Shown here: positions 1-7,862 of the stretch, in pieces
How positions within the stretch are numbered: position 1 is the first letter of the stretch
Layout: every line of letters starts with the position of its first letter
NCBI GenBank assembly: GCA_964455935.1
Contig: CAYVZU010000134.1
Span: 1 to 10,797 of the forward strand
Origin: CAYVZU01 sp964455935
Lineage (GTDB): Bacteria; Fibrobacterota; CAYVZU01
DNA length: 10,797 bases
Reading direction: 5' to 3'
Program-made: the position numbers and the translations under genes
Notes under the pieces: generated by a model
Databases searched by the model: none
The model's input: the letters and a program-made list of their open reading frames with translations, nothing else
What the model was told of the DNA's origin: nothing

Positions 1-884
1 TGCTCGGCGTTGTTCTGGCTGCGCCCAGCGGTATCGATCAGGATCAGGTCCGCGGAGGCCGACATGCGGGCTACCGCCCGGCGCATTTCTTCGGGCGAGA
101 AGACCACCTCCATGGGAATGTCGGAGATCTCGGCGAACACTTTGAGCTGTTCCACTGCTGCGATGCGGTATGTGTCGGCCGTAATCACGCGGACCCGGCG
201 GCGCTGCAGAATGCCGTATTGGGCCGCCAGCTTGGCCAGCGTGGTGGTCTTGCCCGCGCCCGTGGGGCCCACGAACATAATGCGCGCGGCACGGCGGTCC
301 TTGAGGCCGAACGGGCCGGCGGCCTGGATGCCCGCGGCCAGAAGCTCCCGCCCCTTGGCATCGATCTTCTTGTCGTTGTCGAGGACCTTCTCGTCGAGAA
401 CGCCTTGCAGCCGCAAGCCGATGCGGATCGCGATTTCCTGGCTCACTTCCTGGTCCAGCAGACGGGAGCAGAACCGGCCCACCGCCTCGGGCAGGGGCGG
501 CATTTGGTGATGACGCAGTTGATCGGCCAAATTGCGCAGCACCGCCTTGACCTCTTCGACATCCTCATGGATCTCGGCGATCCGAAATTTTTCGTCGGTG
601 AAGCCCGTCTCGCGCCGGGCCGCCGGCTCGGGGCTTTGCGGCTCGCCTTTGCGGTTGTAGAGTTTCAGGTCGGAAAGGCCCGACTCGGAGACCGGCTCGG
701 GCTTCGCGTAAAGGTTTTCATCGAGAGCGGCCGTGACTTCCACTTTGCCTTTGCCCCAGATACCCAGCATGGATTTGGAGGGCGCCCGCTGCGTCTTGAG
801 GATCACGGCACGGGGGCCCATTTCCTCACGGACCTGCAACAGGGCTTCTTTGGCCGTTTCGGCGGTGAATTTTTTGATGCGCAT
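1..884 (-). CDS. flhF: FlhF, flagellar SRP-type GTPase, C-terminus beyond window
   Basis: FlhF is an SRP-family GTPase (relative of Ffh and FtsY) that sets the position or number of flagella, usually with FlhG. The visible 294 residues begin MRIKKFTAETAKEALLQVRE and continue with EEMGPRAVIL, the typical FlhF N-terminus. A variable, charged linker follows. The G domain starts near residue 200 with the P-loop GPTGAGKTT at about 206-214, then ITADTYRIAAVEQL, and the G3 motif DTAGR at 284-288 just before the left edge. The rest of the G domain is outside the window; family members are usually about 360-430 residues. The ATG lies 3 bp after the flhA stop, and its ribosome site (AGAGG, 6 nt upstream) overlaps the last flhA codons, so the two are probably co-translated. 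flhG would be expected next but is not visible. The identification is secure. Confidence 0.95.
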   Translation of the reverse strand, partial: MRIKKFTAETAKEALLQVREEMGPRAVILKTQRAPSKSMLGIWGKGKVEVTAALDENLYAKPEPVSESGLSDLKLYNRKGEPQSPEPAARRETGFTDEKFRIAEIHEDVEEVKAVLRNLADQLRHHQMPPLPEAVGRFCSRLLDQEVSQEIAIRIGLRLQGVLDEKVLDNDKKIDAKGRELLAAGIQAAGPFGLKDRRAARIMFVGPTGAGKTTTLAKLAAQYGILQRRRVRVITADTYRIAAVEQLKVFAEISDIPMEVVFSPEEMRRAVARMSASADLILIDTAGRSQNNAE

Positions 885-887
885 GGG

Positions 888-2993
888 TTACCTCTGTGAG
901 GAAGCGCCGGAATGGGCCGAACCGTCGTCCGAAATGGAAACGAGGCCGGCTGATTTAATCTCGATCCCTTTGGCCACTTCATTATATGAAATCACCGCGA
1001 TCTGCGGATAGGAGTTTTCAAGCAGGCGGCGAAGGTGATGGCGAACCGTGGGCGAGCAAAGAATCACGGGCTGCTCGCTTTGGGCCACAACACGCTCGGC
1101 TTCTTTGCCCACGCGCTCCAGGAGCCGGCCCGCGACTTGCGGCGGCAACGCCAGGCGCGAGCCCTTGTCGCTTTGGGCGATCGCGTTTTCCAGGGCTTGC
1201 TCCAGCCGCGGATCGAGCGTGAGTACGAACAGAGTGTTGTCGCGGCCGGCCAACTGGCGGCAGATGGACCGGGCCAGGGCATTGCGCACGAATTCGGTGA
1301 GAATGACCGGGTCCTTGGTCTGGCGGGCCTGGTCCGAAAGAGTTTCGAGAATCGTGGGCAGATCGCGGATGGAAATGCGCTCGCGCAGAAGGTTCTGAAG
1401 CACCTTGTGCAGTTCGCCCAGCGAAAGCTGGCCGGGAATAACGTCTTCCACCAGCGCGGGCTGGTTCTCTTTGATGTTGTCGACAAGCGTACGCACATCC
1501 TGGCGCGAAAGGATATCGTGGCCGTGGTTTTTGATGATCTCGGTGAGATGCGTGGCCAGCACGGCCGGCAGTTCCACCACCGTGTAGCCGGCCATCTCGG
1601 CCTGTTCTTTCTGCGATTCGGTGATCCACAAGGCGGGCAGCCCGAATGTGGGCTCGCGCGTGGCAATGCCCCGGATTTTGCGCGTCACGTTTCCGGGGTC
1701 CATGGCCAAATACGAACCCGGCATCAGTTCGCCGGTGCCCACGGGGTTGCCCTTGATTTTGACATGATATTCGTTTGGCTTGAGCTGGATGTTGTCGCGG
1801 ATGCGAATGGGCGGGACCACGATTCCGACGTCGGCGGCAATCTGGCGCCGAATCATGGTGATGCGGTCCAGCAGGTCTCCGCCCTGGGCCGCGTCGACCA
1901 GGGGAATCAGACCATAGCCGATCTCGAGCTCCATGGGGTCCAGGACCAGATAGCTTTCCACGCGCTCGGGCTCGGCCGGGGTGTCGCGTTTGGTCTCGAC
2001 CTCGGATGCTTTGCGTTGGCGGCCCACCTTGTCCATGACATAGCCCGAGGCCCCGGCGGCCAGACCCAGTCCCAGAAACGGCAAAAACGGCAGGCCCGGG
2101 ACAATGGCGAACACGCCCAAAATACCGGCGGTCACAAACAGGGCCTTGGGGCTCTGAAACAACTGGGCCGTTAATTCCGTGCCCAGATTTGACGAGCTGG
2201 CCGCGCGGGTCACGATGAGACCCGATGCCGTGGAGACGATCAGAGCGGGGATCTGGGAAACCAGACCGTCGCCAATGGAGAGCAGCGTATAGGTCGAGAT
2301 CGCGGTGGTAAAATTCATTCCCCTCTGGGCCATGCCGATCACGAAGCCGCCCAGAATATTAATCAATGTGATGATGATGCCGGCCACCGCGTCGCCACGA
2401 ACGAATTTGCTGGCACCGTCCATGGCTCCGTAGAAGTCGGCCTCGCGCGAGACGTTGGAGCGCCGTTCGCGGGCCTGGGCTTCGTTGATGAGGCCCGAAT
2501 TGAGGTCCGCGTCAATGGCCATCTGCTTGCCCGGCATGGCGTCGAGAGTGAACCGGGCCGCCACTTCCGAAATGCGGCCGGCGCCCTTGGTGATGACCAC
2601 GAATTGAATGACGACGATGATGATGAAAATGACAAAGCCAACAACGGCATTGCCTTTGGTCACGAAGGTTCCAAAGGCATTGATGACCTCGCCGGCATAG
2701 GCGTCGCCCAGAATGAGGCGGGTGCTGGCCACATTCAGCGCAAGCCGGAACAGCGTAATCACAAGAAGAAGGCCGGGAAAAACCGAGAACTCCAACGCAT
2801 TGGCCGTATACATGGATACAATCAGAATCACCAGCGAAACGGAGATGCTCAAGGCCAGCATCAGGTCCATGAAGATCGTGGGCATGGGAATGACCATGAC
2901 CACGATGATGCCCACAACGCCCAACGCAACCGCCAGGTCTTTGTGGCGGAATAAACCGCGGAGCCAGGAGGTTTGGGCCAGAGCCAGATTCAT
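888..2993 (-). CDS. flhA: FlhA, flagellar type III export gate protein
   Basis: FlhA forms the large ring of the flagellar export gate. Its membrane half helps use proton motive force and its cytosolic half docks chaperone-substrate complexes. At 701 residues it has normal length. Residues 1-325 are strongly hydrophobic with several membrane helices (for example 20-40, 43-62, 113-135, 203-222, 286-316). The FHIPEP-family signature RFTLDAMPGKQMAIDAD sits at 147-163. The conserved loop SKFVRGDAVAG at about 195-205 carries Asp201, which aligns with the Asp implicated in proton use. A charged linker (about 322-345) leads to the cytosolic domain, which includes GYTVVELPAVLATHL at 469-483. The ATG overlaps the TGA of the upstream propeller gene (ATGA). 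No good Shine-Dalgarno site precedes it, only a weak GGGGA, so translation probably relies on coupling. Confidence 0.98.
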   Translation of the reverse strand: MNLALAQTSWLRGLFRHKDLAVALGVVGIIVVMVIPMPTIFMDLMLALSISVSLVILIVSMYTANALEFSVFPGLLLVITLFRLALNVASTRLILGDAYAGEVINAFGTFVTKGNAVVGFVIFIIIVVIQFVVITKGAGRISEVAARFTLDAMPGKQMAIDADLNSGLINEAQARERRSNVSREADFYGAMDGASKFVRGDAVAGIIITLINILGGFVIGMAQRGMNFTTAISTYTLLSIGDGLVSQIPALIVSTASGLIVTRAASSSNLGTELTAQLFQSPKALFVTAGILGVFAIVPGLPFLPFLGLGLAAGASGYVMDKVGRQRKASEVETKRDTPAEPERVESYLVLDPMELEIGYGLIPLVDAAQGGDLLDRITMIRRQIAADVGIVVPPIRIRDNIQLKPNEYHVKIKGNPVGTGELMPGSYLAMDPGNVTRKIRGIATREPTFGLPALWITESQKEQAEMAGYTVVELPAVLATHLTEIIKNHGHDILSRQDVRTLVDNIKENQPALVEDVIPGQLSLGELHKVLQNLLRERISIRDLPTILETLSDQARQTKDPVILTEFVRNALARSICRQLAGRDNTLFVLTLDPRLEQALENAIAQSDKGSRLALPPQVAGRLLERVGKEAERVVAQSEQPVILCSPTVRHHLRRLLENSYPQIAVISYNEVAKGIEIKSAGLVSISDDGSAHSGASSQR

Positions 2994-4771
2994 TTAGAGG
3001 TCCCCGCGTTGACGGCAATGGCACTGGGCGTTTCCATGCCAAAGCCCTGAATGGAAAGGAGCTCGCGCGAATCGGCCGCCGCAAATTTCACGATGCGATT
3101 GTTCTGGCTGTCCACAACCCAGACGACGCCGGCCGCGCCTTCGTTGGGGTTCACGGCCAGGGCTTGCGGCTGCTTGAGGCCGATGCCCGAAAAGCTCGTA
3201 ACGGAACGATCATACGTCGTGCCCTGGTTGATATCATATCCGTTGCTCACCCCATGAGCGAGGCGAACGACCCGGTTGTTGTCCGTATCGACCACCCAGC
3301 ACGAAGAATCGCGCAGATTGACCGAGACCATCTGCGGGTGCAGAAAGCCCGCAATGCGCGCGATCGAATCGTTGCGTGTATTGACGCGAAACACCTGGTT
3401 TCCGCTGAAGTCCGCGATCCAGGCGTGTCCCGTGGTGGTATTGATGTCAATGGAAACCGGTTTGGTCCCGGAGGAGAGAATGGATTTGAGAGTCCACCAC
3501 GATGAGTAGTGGACGGCCTTATCGGTCGAATCGGAGCCTGAGGGAATTTGCCATAGCAGCCAGAGGTCGTTCACCTCGCGCTGGTCGATTCGCAGTGCGG
3601 AGACAATGCCCGTCAGCTTAAGCACGCTCACCGTGTCAATGCGTCCGCTGCCGTCTTTGTTCACAACGCGCACCCGCGAGCCCAGGGCCACGGTACTGTC
3701 CTTGTCGGCCACAATGCAATATCCGCTCTGGTTGTGCACGTCAATGGCATTGGGGTTTATGAAACCCGAAATGGTCCGCAAAACATTGCCGTCGTCGTCC
3801 ATGCAATAGACCTTCCCGGCCACATAGTCCGTAAACCAGACCGATTCCTGGAACGGACGAACGGCCAAGCTGGAGATCTGCTTGAATCCCGGAATCCGAA
3901 ACAGCTCCTGTCCGTTGGTGGCGTACTTGACAAGCGTGGATGTATTCTCCTGGGTGCTGGCCACCCAGATCGAGCCGGTTTCCCGGTAGATTGTAAGGCG
4001 GATGGGAAGGCCATCCGACCCGCCGTTTTGGTCATGAACGATCAGGGCGGCGGTGCTGGCGGCCGTGGAGTCTCCCACGGATTCGACCGTAGGCGCCTGC
4101 CATTTGATGTTCCATCGCCAGACCATGGTGCGCTGCAAGCCGGTGAGCGAAGAACTATCAACGAGATTTACAAGGCTTCCAAAGCGCGGATCGCATGTCC
4201 ATTCGGCCGTCAATCGGCTGCCCGTATCAGGATCCGTGGCATACAGCGTCATGTAGACCATGGTGCTGTGATTTCCCGTGATGTGCAGCGAATCCTGCTG
4301 CAGGGGTGTTTTGCGGCCATTGACATAAATGCTGTCGATATGCGGCGAGCGGTTGAGAACGGCCACGCGCAGTTTGTTCGAGGCCACATCCCGGTATGTG
4401 GCCCAGATCGTGTCGATGGGCAGTCGCCGCGGGGCAGAGGTATCGGATGGAGCGGAATACGGAACGGCCGGAAGTTGTTGCCAGGTCAGCAGAATCGTAT
4501 CCGCTGCCGTAAGGTCGCCGGGCCGCAAGTTACCCGCGCGGACATATTCGCCGCGGCCCGTAATCCACGAAATTTCGCTTACATCCACGGCGCTGTCCAG
4601 GACGGCGTAGATTTTGATTGGAACTCCGGTGTAAGCCATGGAATCGCCCTGGCTCAAAAGCCGGATGGATAAAAACGGCGTGGGCTCGGTGGGCTTGCTG
4701 CATAGGGCCGGCATCAGCGACAAGGCCGCAAGGGTCAGAAGAAAAATGAATTTCGAACCGTGTCGAATCAT
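2990..4771 (-). CDS. Exported NHL-like beta-propeller protein in flagellar operon, unknown function
   Basis: I do not recognise this 593-residue protein as any named flagellar component. It starts with basic residues, a hydrophobic stretch (about 8-23) and Cys24, so it is exported and perhaps a lipoprotein, although PALC is not a good lipobox. Residues 35-263 look like beta-rich Ig- or cadherin-like domains: LYATDPDTGSRLTAEWTC at 176-193, and IVHDQNGGSDGLPIRLTI at 244-261 resembles the end of such a domain. Residues 265-590 hold about 6-7 propeller blades with NHL-like cores: IWVAS (268), VWFTDYVAGKVYCMDDDGNV (311), AWIADFSGNQVFRVN (450), CWVVDTDNNRVVRL (491) and VWVVDSQNNRIVKF (550). The ATG has an excellent site, GAGGTGA, about 5 nt upstream. 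The gene is 40 bp after flhB and overlaps flhA by ATGA, so it is an operon member. A periplasmic or surface role linked to the flagellum is inference. Confidence 0.85.
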   Translation of the reverse strand: MIRHGSKFIFLLTLAALSLMPALCSKPTEPTPFLSIRLLSQGDSMAYTGVPIKIYAVLDSAVDVSEISWITGRGEYVRAGNLRPGDLTAADTILLTWQQLPAVPYSAPSDTSAPRRLPIDTIWATYRDVASNKLRVAVLNRSPHIDSIYVNGRKTPLQQDSLHITGNHSTMVYMTLYATDPDTGSRLTAEWTCDPRFGSLVNLVDSSSLTGLQRTMVWRWNIKWQAPTVESVGDSTAASTAALIVHDQNGGSDGLPIRLTIYRETGSIWVASTQENTSTLVKYATNGQELFRIPGFKQISSLAVRPFQESVWFTDYVAGKVYCMDDDGNVLRTISGFINPNAIDVHNQSGYCIVADKDSTVALGSRVRVVNKDGSGRIDTVSVLKLTGIVSALRIDQREVNDLWLLWQIPSGSDSTDKAVHYSSWWTLKSILSSGTKPVSIDINTTTGHAWIADFSGNQVFRVNTRNDSIARIAGFLHPQMVSVNLRDSSCWVVDTDNNRVVRLAHGVSNGYDINQGTTYDRSVTSFSGIGLKQPQALAVNPNEGAAGVVWVVDSQNNRIVKFAAADSRELLSIQGFGMETPSAIAVNAGTSK

Positions 4772-4811
4772 GGATCACCTCGTTTGGCCTCAGACAGTTT
4801 GCGCTCGCCCA

Positions 4812-5879
4812 TCAGGCTACCTTTCTGTTCTGCAATCGAAAGACGTACGCCAGCACCTCGGCGACCGCCGCAAAGAACTGCGATGGAACTTCGTCGCCCG
4901 GCTCGACCACATCATACATTGCGCGCGCCAAAGGTTTGTCCTCGACAATGGGAATTCCATTGACGCGGGCTATTTCCCGGATGCGCTCGGCCAGCAGCCG
5001 CTTGCCTTTGGCTACCACCTTGGGCGCGTTCATCTCGGGGTCGTATCGCAAGGCAATCGCAATAAATGTGGGGTTGGTCACAACCACGGTGGCCTTGGGC
5101 ACCTCTTCCATCATCCGCCGCCGCGCCATCTCGCGCTGCAGGCTGCGGATGCGCGCCTTGACCATGGGGTCACCCTCCATCTGCTTGCGCTCTTCTTTCA
5201 CCTCTTGTTTGCTCATCTTCATCGTCCGGGTGTAGTTCCATTTCTGATAGGCGTAATCGAGAACCGCCAGAAATAGAAGGACAAGACAAAGAATCATGAT
5301 CAGTTTATACATTTCTTTTCCCATGAATACGGCAACCTGTGCCACCGAGAAATCGGCCGTACCAAGCACCGGACGCAGATCGCCTTTGATCACGATGTAT
5401 GCCACAAAACCCACTATACAGACTTTGAAAATGCCTTTCACCGCCTCGACAATCCCGTGAAGAGAAACGAGGTTCTTAATGCCCCGCAGGGGGCTGAGCT
5501 TGCCCAGGTCCGGCTCAAGGGGTTTCATCGTGAAGAGCAAACCGATTTGCGCCAGATTGATTCCAACCCCCAGGACCGTAATGAACAGCAGAAACGGGCC
5601 AATGGCTTTCCACATGAAATGCATGGTGGCAAGACAAACGACATTGATTTCCAGGGTTGAACTGCGCACCGTTGCGATCTGGAAAAACGCCGAGCGGATC
5701 AGTTCCAGAAGATTCTGGAACAGGGCGGGGCCTGTGACATAAAGAAAAGAGGCACCGGCCAGCAACAGAACGGCCGAGTTGAGCTCCATGCTCTTGGCCA
5801 CGGAACCGCGTTGCCGCGCTTCATTCAGCCGCTTGGGGGTCGGCGCTTCTGTTTTTTCTTCGAACGATTCGTCGGCCAT
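4812..5879 (-). CDS. flhB: FlhB, export gate substrate-specificity switch protein
   Basis: FlhB is the export-gate protein whose cytosolic domain autocleaves and switches secretion from rod-hook to filament substrates. It is 355 residues long, close to the norm. The N-terminus EKTEAPTPKRLNEARQRGSV (8-27) is the typical amphipathic start. Four hydrophobic segments follow at about 35-55, 88-112, 146-166 and 190-210. Next come the charged linker KMSKQEVKEERKQMEGDP (221-238) and the cytosolic domain. The cleavage motif reads N269-P270-T271-F272, where nearly all family members have NPTH; the flanking VVVTNPT and AIALRYDPEMNAPKVVAKG are otherwise classic. The ATG is 8 bp after the fliR stop, with AAGGA overlapping that stop as its ribosome site. 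Identity is certain; how Phe272 affects cleavage is open. Confidence 0.98.
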   Translation of the reverse strand: MADESFEEKTEAPTPKRLNEARQRGSVAKSMELNSAVLLLAGASFLYVTGPALFQNLLELIRSAFFQIATVRSSTLEINVVCLATMHFMWKAIGPFLLFITVLGVGINLAQIGLLFTMKPLEPDLGKLSPLRGIKNLVSLHGIVEAVKGIFKVCIVGFVAYIVIKGDLRPVLGTADFSVAQVAVFMGKEMYKLIMILCLVLLFLAVLDYAYQKWNYTRTMKMSKQEVKEERKQMEGDPMVKARIRSLQREMARRRMMEEVPKATVVVTNPTFIAIALRYDPEMNAPKVVAKGKRLLAERIREIARVNGIPIVEDKPLARAMYDVVEPGDEVPSQFFAAVAEVLAYVFRLQNRKVA

Positions 5880-5887
5880 AACCGTCC

Positions 5888-6673
5888 TTAGGCGATCAGC
5901 AGCAAAAGCCGCAGAACGTCGTCCTCAAACCGGTTGTACGCTTTTTCAAACACCGTAAACATAATCGGCAGCATAAGCCCCAGCCCCAGCAGGGCCACGC
6001 CGATGCGCAACGGCAGATCAACAACGAACAGGTTCATTTGCGGAACGGTTCGCGCCAGCACGCCGGCCGCCACGTTGATCAGCATGGTCAAAACGATAAT
6101 GGGGGCGGCCATCCGCAAACTCACGTCGAACAGGTTGGCGACAAGGACTGTCATGAATTCCGCAATTTTCCCGGCCGGCAGCGAGGCCTGAACCAGTGGA
6201 ATCTTGTCGAAGCTTCGCGCCAGGGCCAAGATCAGAAACTGGTGGCCCTGCAGGGCAAGAAAAATGATCATGAACAAGGATAGTTTGAAGTTGCCAAGCA
6301 CGGTGCTTCCGGCGCCGGTGAGAGGGTCCATGGAGGATGCAAAGGCAAAGCCCACTTCCATATCGATGATCGAGCCTGCCATGGAAACGGCCGTTAGAAT
6401 AAGCGAGGCCGCATAGCCAATGGTCAGACCCACCAGGGCCTCCTTGATGACAAGAACCGCATACGCCAGGAGCCGCGTGGGCATGGCAACCGTGGCCGGC
6501 GGCAGCAGCGGGAACAAAATCAACGACAGAAGGAAGGAAAGGCCAATCTTCACCTGGGGCGGCACATTGCGGCTGCCTAGAATGGGAAATACCGCGATCA
6601 TGCACCCGATGCGCACAAGCATGAGGAACAGAAATTGAAGCTGCTCGACGCTGTATTCCGCCGGGTTCATCAT
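5888..6673 (-). CDS. fliR: FliR, flagellar export gate membrane protein
   Basis: FliR contributes one subunit to the helical FliP5-FliQ4-FliR1 pore complex of the export gate. From the chosen ATG it is 261 residues, the usual length. It is hydrophobic throughout, with segments at about 13-33, 44-60, 67-98, 128-150, 172-200 and 222-242. The family block ARTVPQMNLFVVDLPLRIG at 207-225 is clear, as is the GFAFASSMDPLTGAGS region at 108-123. The chosen start is the first of two adjacent ATGs, with GAGG 6 nt upstream. An in-frame GTG at 6688 with a more distant GGAG would add five residues and cannot be excluded. The gene follows fliQ by about 44 bp and precedes flhB by 8 bp. Confidence 0.96.
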   Translation of the reverse strand: MMNPAEYSVEQLQFLFLMLVRIGCMIAVFPILGSRNVPPQVKIGLSFLLSLILFPLLPPATVAMPTRLLAYAVLVIKEALVGLTIGYAASLILTAVSMAGSIIDMEVGFAFASSMDPLTGAGSTVLGNFKLSLFMIIFLALQGHQFLILALARSFDKIPLVQASLPAGKIAEFMTVLVANLFDVSLRMAAPIIVLTMLINVAAGVLARTVPQMNLFVVDLPLRIGVALLGLGLMLPIMFTVFEKAYNRFEDDVLRLLLLIA

Positions 6674-6717
6674 GCGTTGCCTCGACACATCAAGTGTTCT
6701 CCGTCCGCGCTCCAGCG

Positions 6718-6987
6718 CTATCGAATAAACTCCGGAATCCGGCTCAGCAAATCCGTGACGTAATCGATATAGGTGCTGGTCATCCAGGGCAGAAGGACCA
6801 CCAGCGTGATTCCAATGGCCATGATTTTGGGAATGAAGGTCAACGTCATTTCATGGATCTGCGTTACGGCCTGAAAAATACCCACCAGCAATCCCACCAC
6901 CAGACTAAAGAGCAGCAGCGGGCCCGAGATAAGAGCGGTTACATAGAGGGCCTGGCGTCCGATATCGATCACGGTCATGGGTGACAT
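6718..6987 (-). CDS. fliQ: FliQ, small export gate membrane protein
   Basis: FliQ wraps the FliP/FliR core of the flagellar export gate. It is 89 residues, as expected, with two membrane hairpin helices at about 13-40 and 50-72. The sequence follows the family pattern: TVIDIGRQALYVTALISGP at the start, GLLVGIFQAVTQIHEMTLTF in the middle (about 32-51), and PKIMAIGITLVVLLPWM at about 53-69. The ATG is preceded by GAGG about 5 nt upstream. It is separated from fliP by 86 bp, one of the longer gaps in this operon; that gap holds an inverted repeat and no recognisable gene. Identification is secure from both sequence and position. Confidence 0.96.
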   Translation of the reverse strand: MSPMTVIDIGRQALYVTALISGPLLLFSLVVGLLVGIFQAVTQIHEMTLTFIPKIMAIGITLVVLLPWMTSTYIDYVTDLLSRIPEFIR

Positions 6988-7004
6988 GGCATCCTCAATT
7001 CAGT

Positions 7005-7063
7005 GTGAAACGCGATCCGGGCAATCCGGTTTTCCGTCCTGCGTTCAACGTCGTACGTTTCAC
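7005..7063. repeat. Inverted repeat in the fliP-fliQ spacer
   Basis: GTGAAACG (7005-7012) and CGTTTCAC (7056-7063) are perfect 8-bp arms about 43 bp apart. The right side also holds related short words (CGTTCAACG, CGTACG, CACGTTT), giving a low-complexity ACGTT look. It lies between the fliP stop and fliQ start and encodes nothing recognisable. Confidence 0.5.
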
Positions 7064-7073
7064 GTTTGCATTT

Positions 7074-7862
7074 TTATCGAAAACTCGCAATCAATTGCTG
7101 CACCATCAGATTCCAGCCGTCGGCCAGCACAAACAGAATCAGCTTGAACGGCAGCGAAACCATAACCGGCGGAAGCATCATCATTCCCATGGAGAGCAGC
7201 ACGCTGGCCACAACCATATCGATGATGAGAAACGGGATGTAAATCACAAAACCAATCATGAAGGCCGTCTTGAGTTCCGAGATGACAAAAGCCGGCACAA
7301 TCACTTCGTTGGGCAGGTCGTCCACATTGCGCGGCTGCGGCGCGTGCGAAGCCCGCACAAACAGAGCCACATCTTTTTCGTTGCACTGGCGCAGCATAAA
7401 TTCGCGCAATGGCTTCATGGCGGCCTTAAAGCCCGTTTTGTAGTCGATTCGCTCTTCCATATACGGTTGCAGAGCCTGGTCGTTGATGGTTTTGAATGTG
7501 GGCATCATGATAAACAGCGTCAAAAACAGGGCCATGCCCACGATCACCTGGTTGGGCGGCATGGTTTGAGTGCCCATGGCATGACGCAGAAATGAGAAGA
7601 CCACAACGATGCGGGTAAACGACGTCATGAGAATGAGAATGGAGGGCGCCAGGGTAAGAATCGTCATGAGAAAAACGATTTCCAGGGCTACCGCGACATC
7701 GCCCGGCTTGGCGGCTCTCTCCACGCCCATGGTAATCTTGGGCAGGACTTGGGCGAATGCCTCGCTGGCCAGAAGGAACACAAACAGTCCGGCCGCAATG
7801 GCAACCATGGCGCGCCGTGATCCAAGTCGGCGGAAATTCGTGTTGGCCGGTGCTGGTTCCAC
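7074..7862 (-). CDS. fliP: FliP, flagellar export gate core protein, GTG start
   Basis: FliP is the main subunit of the export-gate pore complex. The product is 262 residues. It has a probable cleavable signal peptide (hydrophobic 19-35, then SEAFAQ with a likely cut after Ala37), which is usual for FliP. The core follows: LEIVFLMTILTLAPSILILM (60-79), TSFTRIVVVFSFLRHAMGTQ (80-99) and PPNQVIVGMALFLTLFIMMP (102-121), then a periplasmic loop. The C-terminal helices include PAFVISELKTAFMIGFVIYI (190-209) and PFLIIDMVVASVLLSMGMMM (210-229). The start is a GTG directly after the fliO TAG stop (TAGGTG), with AAAAGGAGA about 5 nt upstream. The next in-frame ATG is at residue 19, inside the signal region, and is less likely. 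Translation is probably coupled to fliO. Confidence 0.97.
   Translation of the reverse strand: MEPAPANTNFRRLGSRRAMVAIAAGLFVFLLASEAFAQVLPKITMGVERAAKPGDVAVALEIVFLMTILTLAPSILILMTSFTRIVVVFSFLRHAMGTQTMPPNQVIVGMALFLTLFIMMPTFKTINDQALQPYMEERIDYKTGFKAAMKPLREFMLRQCNEKDVALFVRASHAPQPRNVDDLPNEVIVPAFVISELKTAFMIGFVIYIPFLIIDMVVASVLLSMGMMMLPPVMVSLPFKLILFVLADGWNLMVQQLIASFR

Noticed and set aside
1035..2174. Long plus-strand open frame of about 379 codons opposite flhA
   Set aside because: It is antisense to strongly conserved flhA, its product resembles no family, and it reflects the GC-rich codon pattern of the real gene.
3734..4672. Plus-strand open frame of about 312 codons opposite the propeller gene
   Set aside because: The minus-strand frame has a signal peptide, repeated blades and a strong ribosome site. 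The plus frame is compositionally odd and shows no domain.
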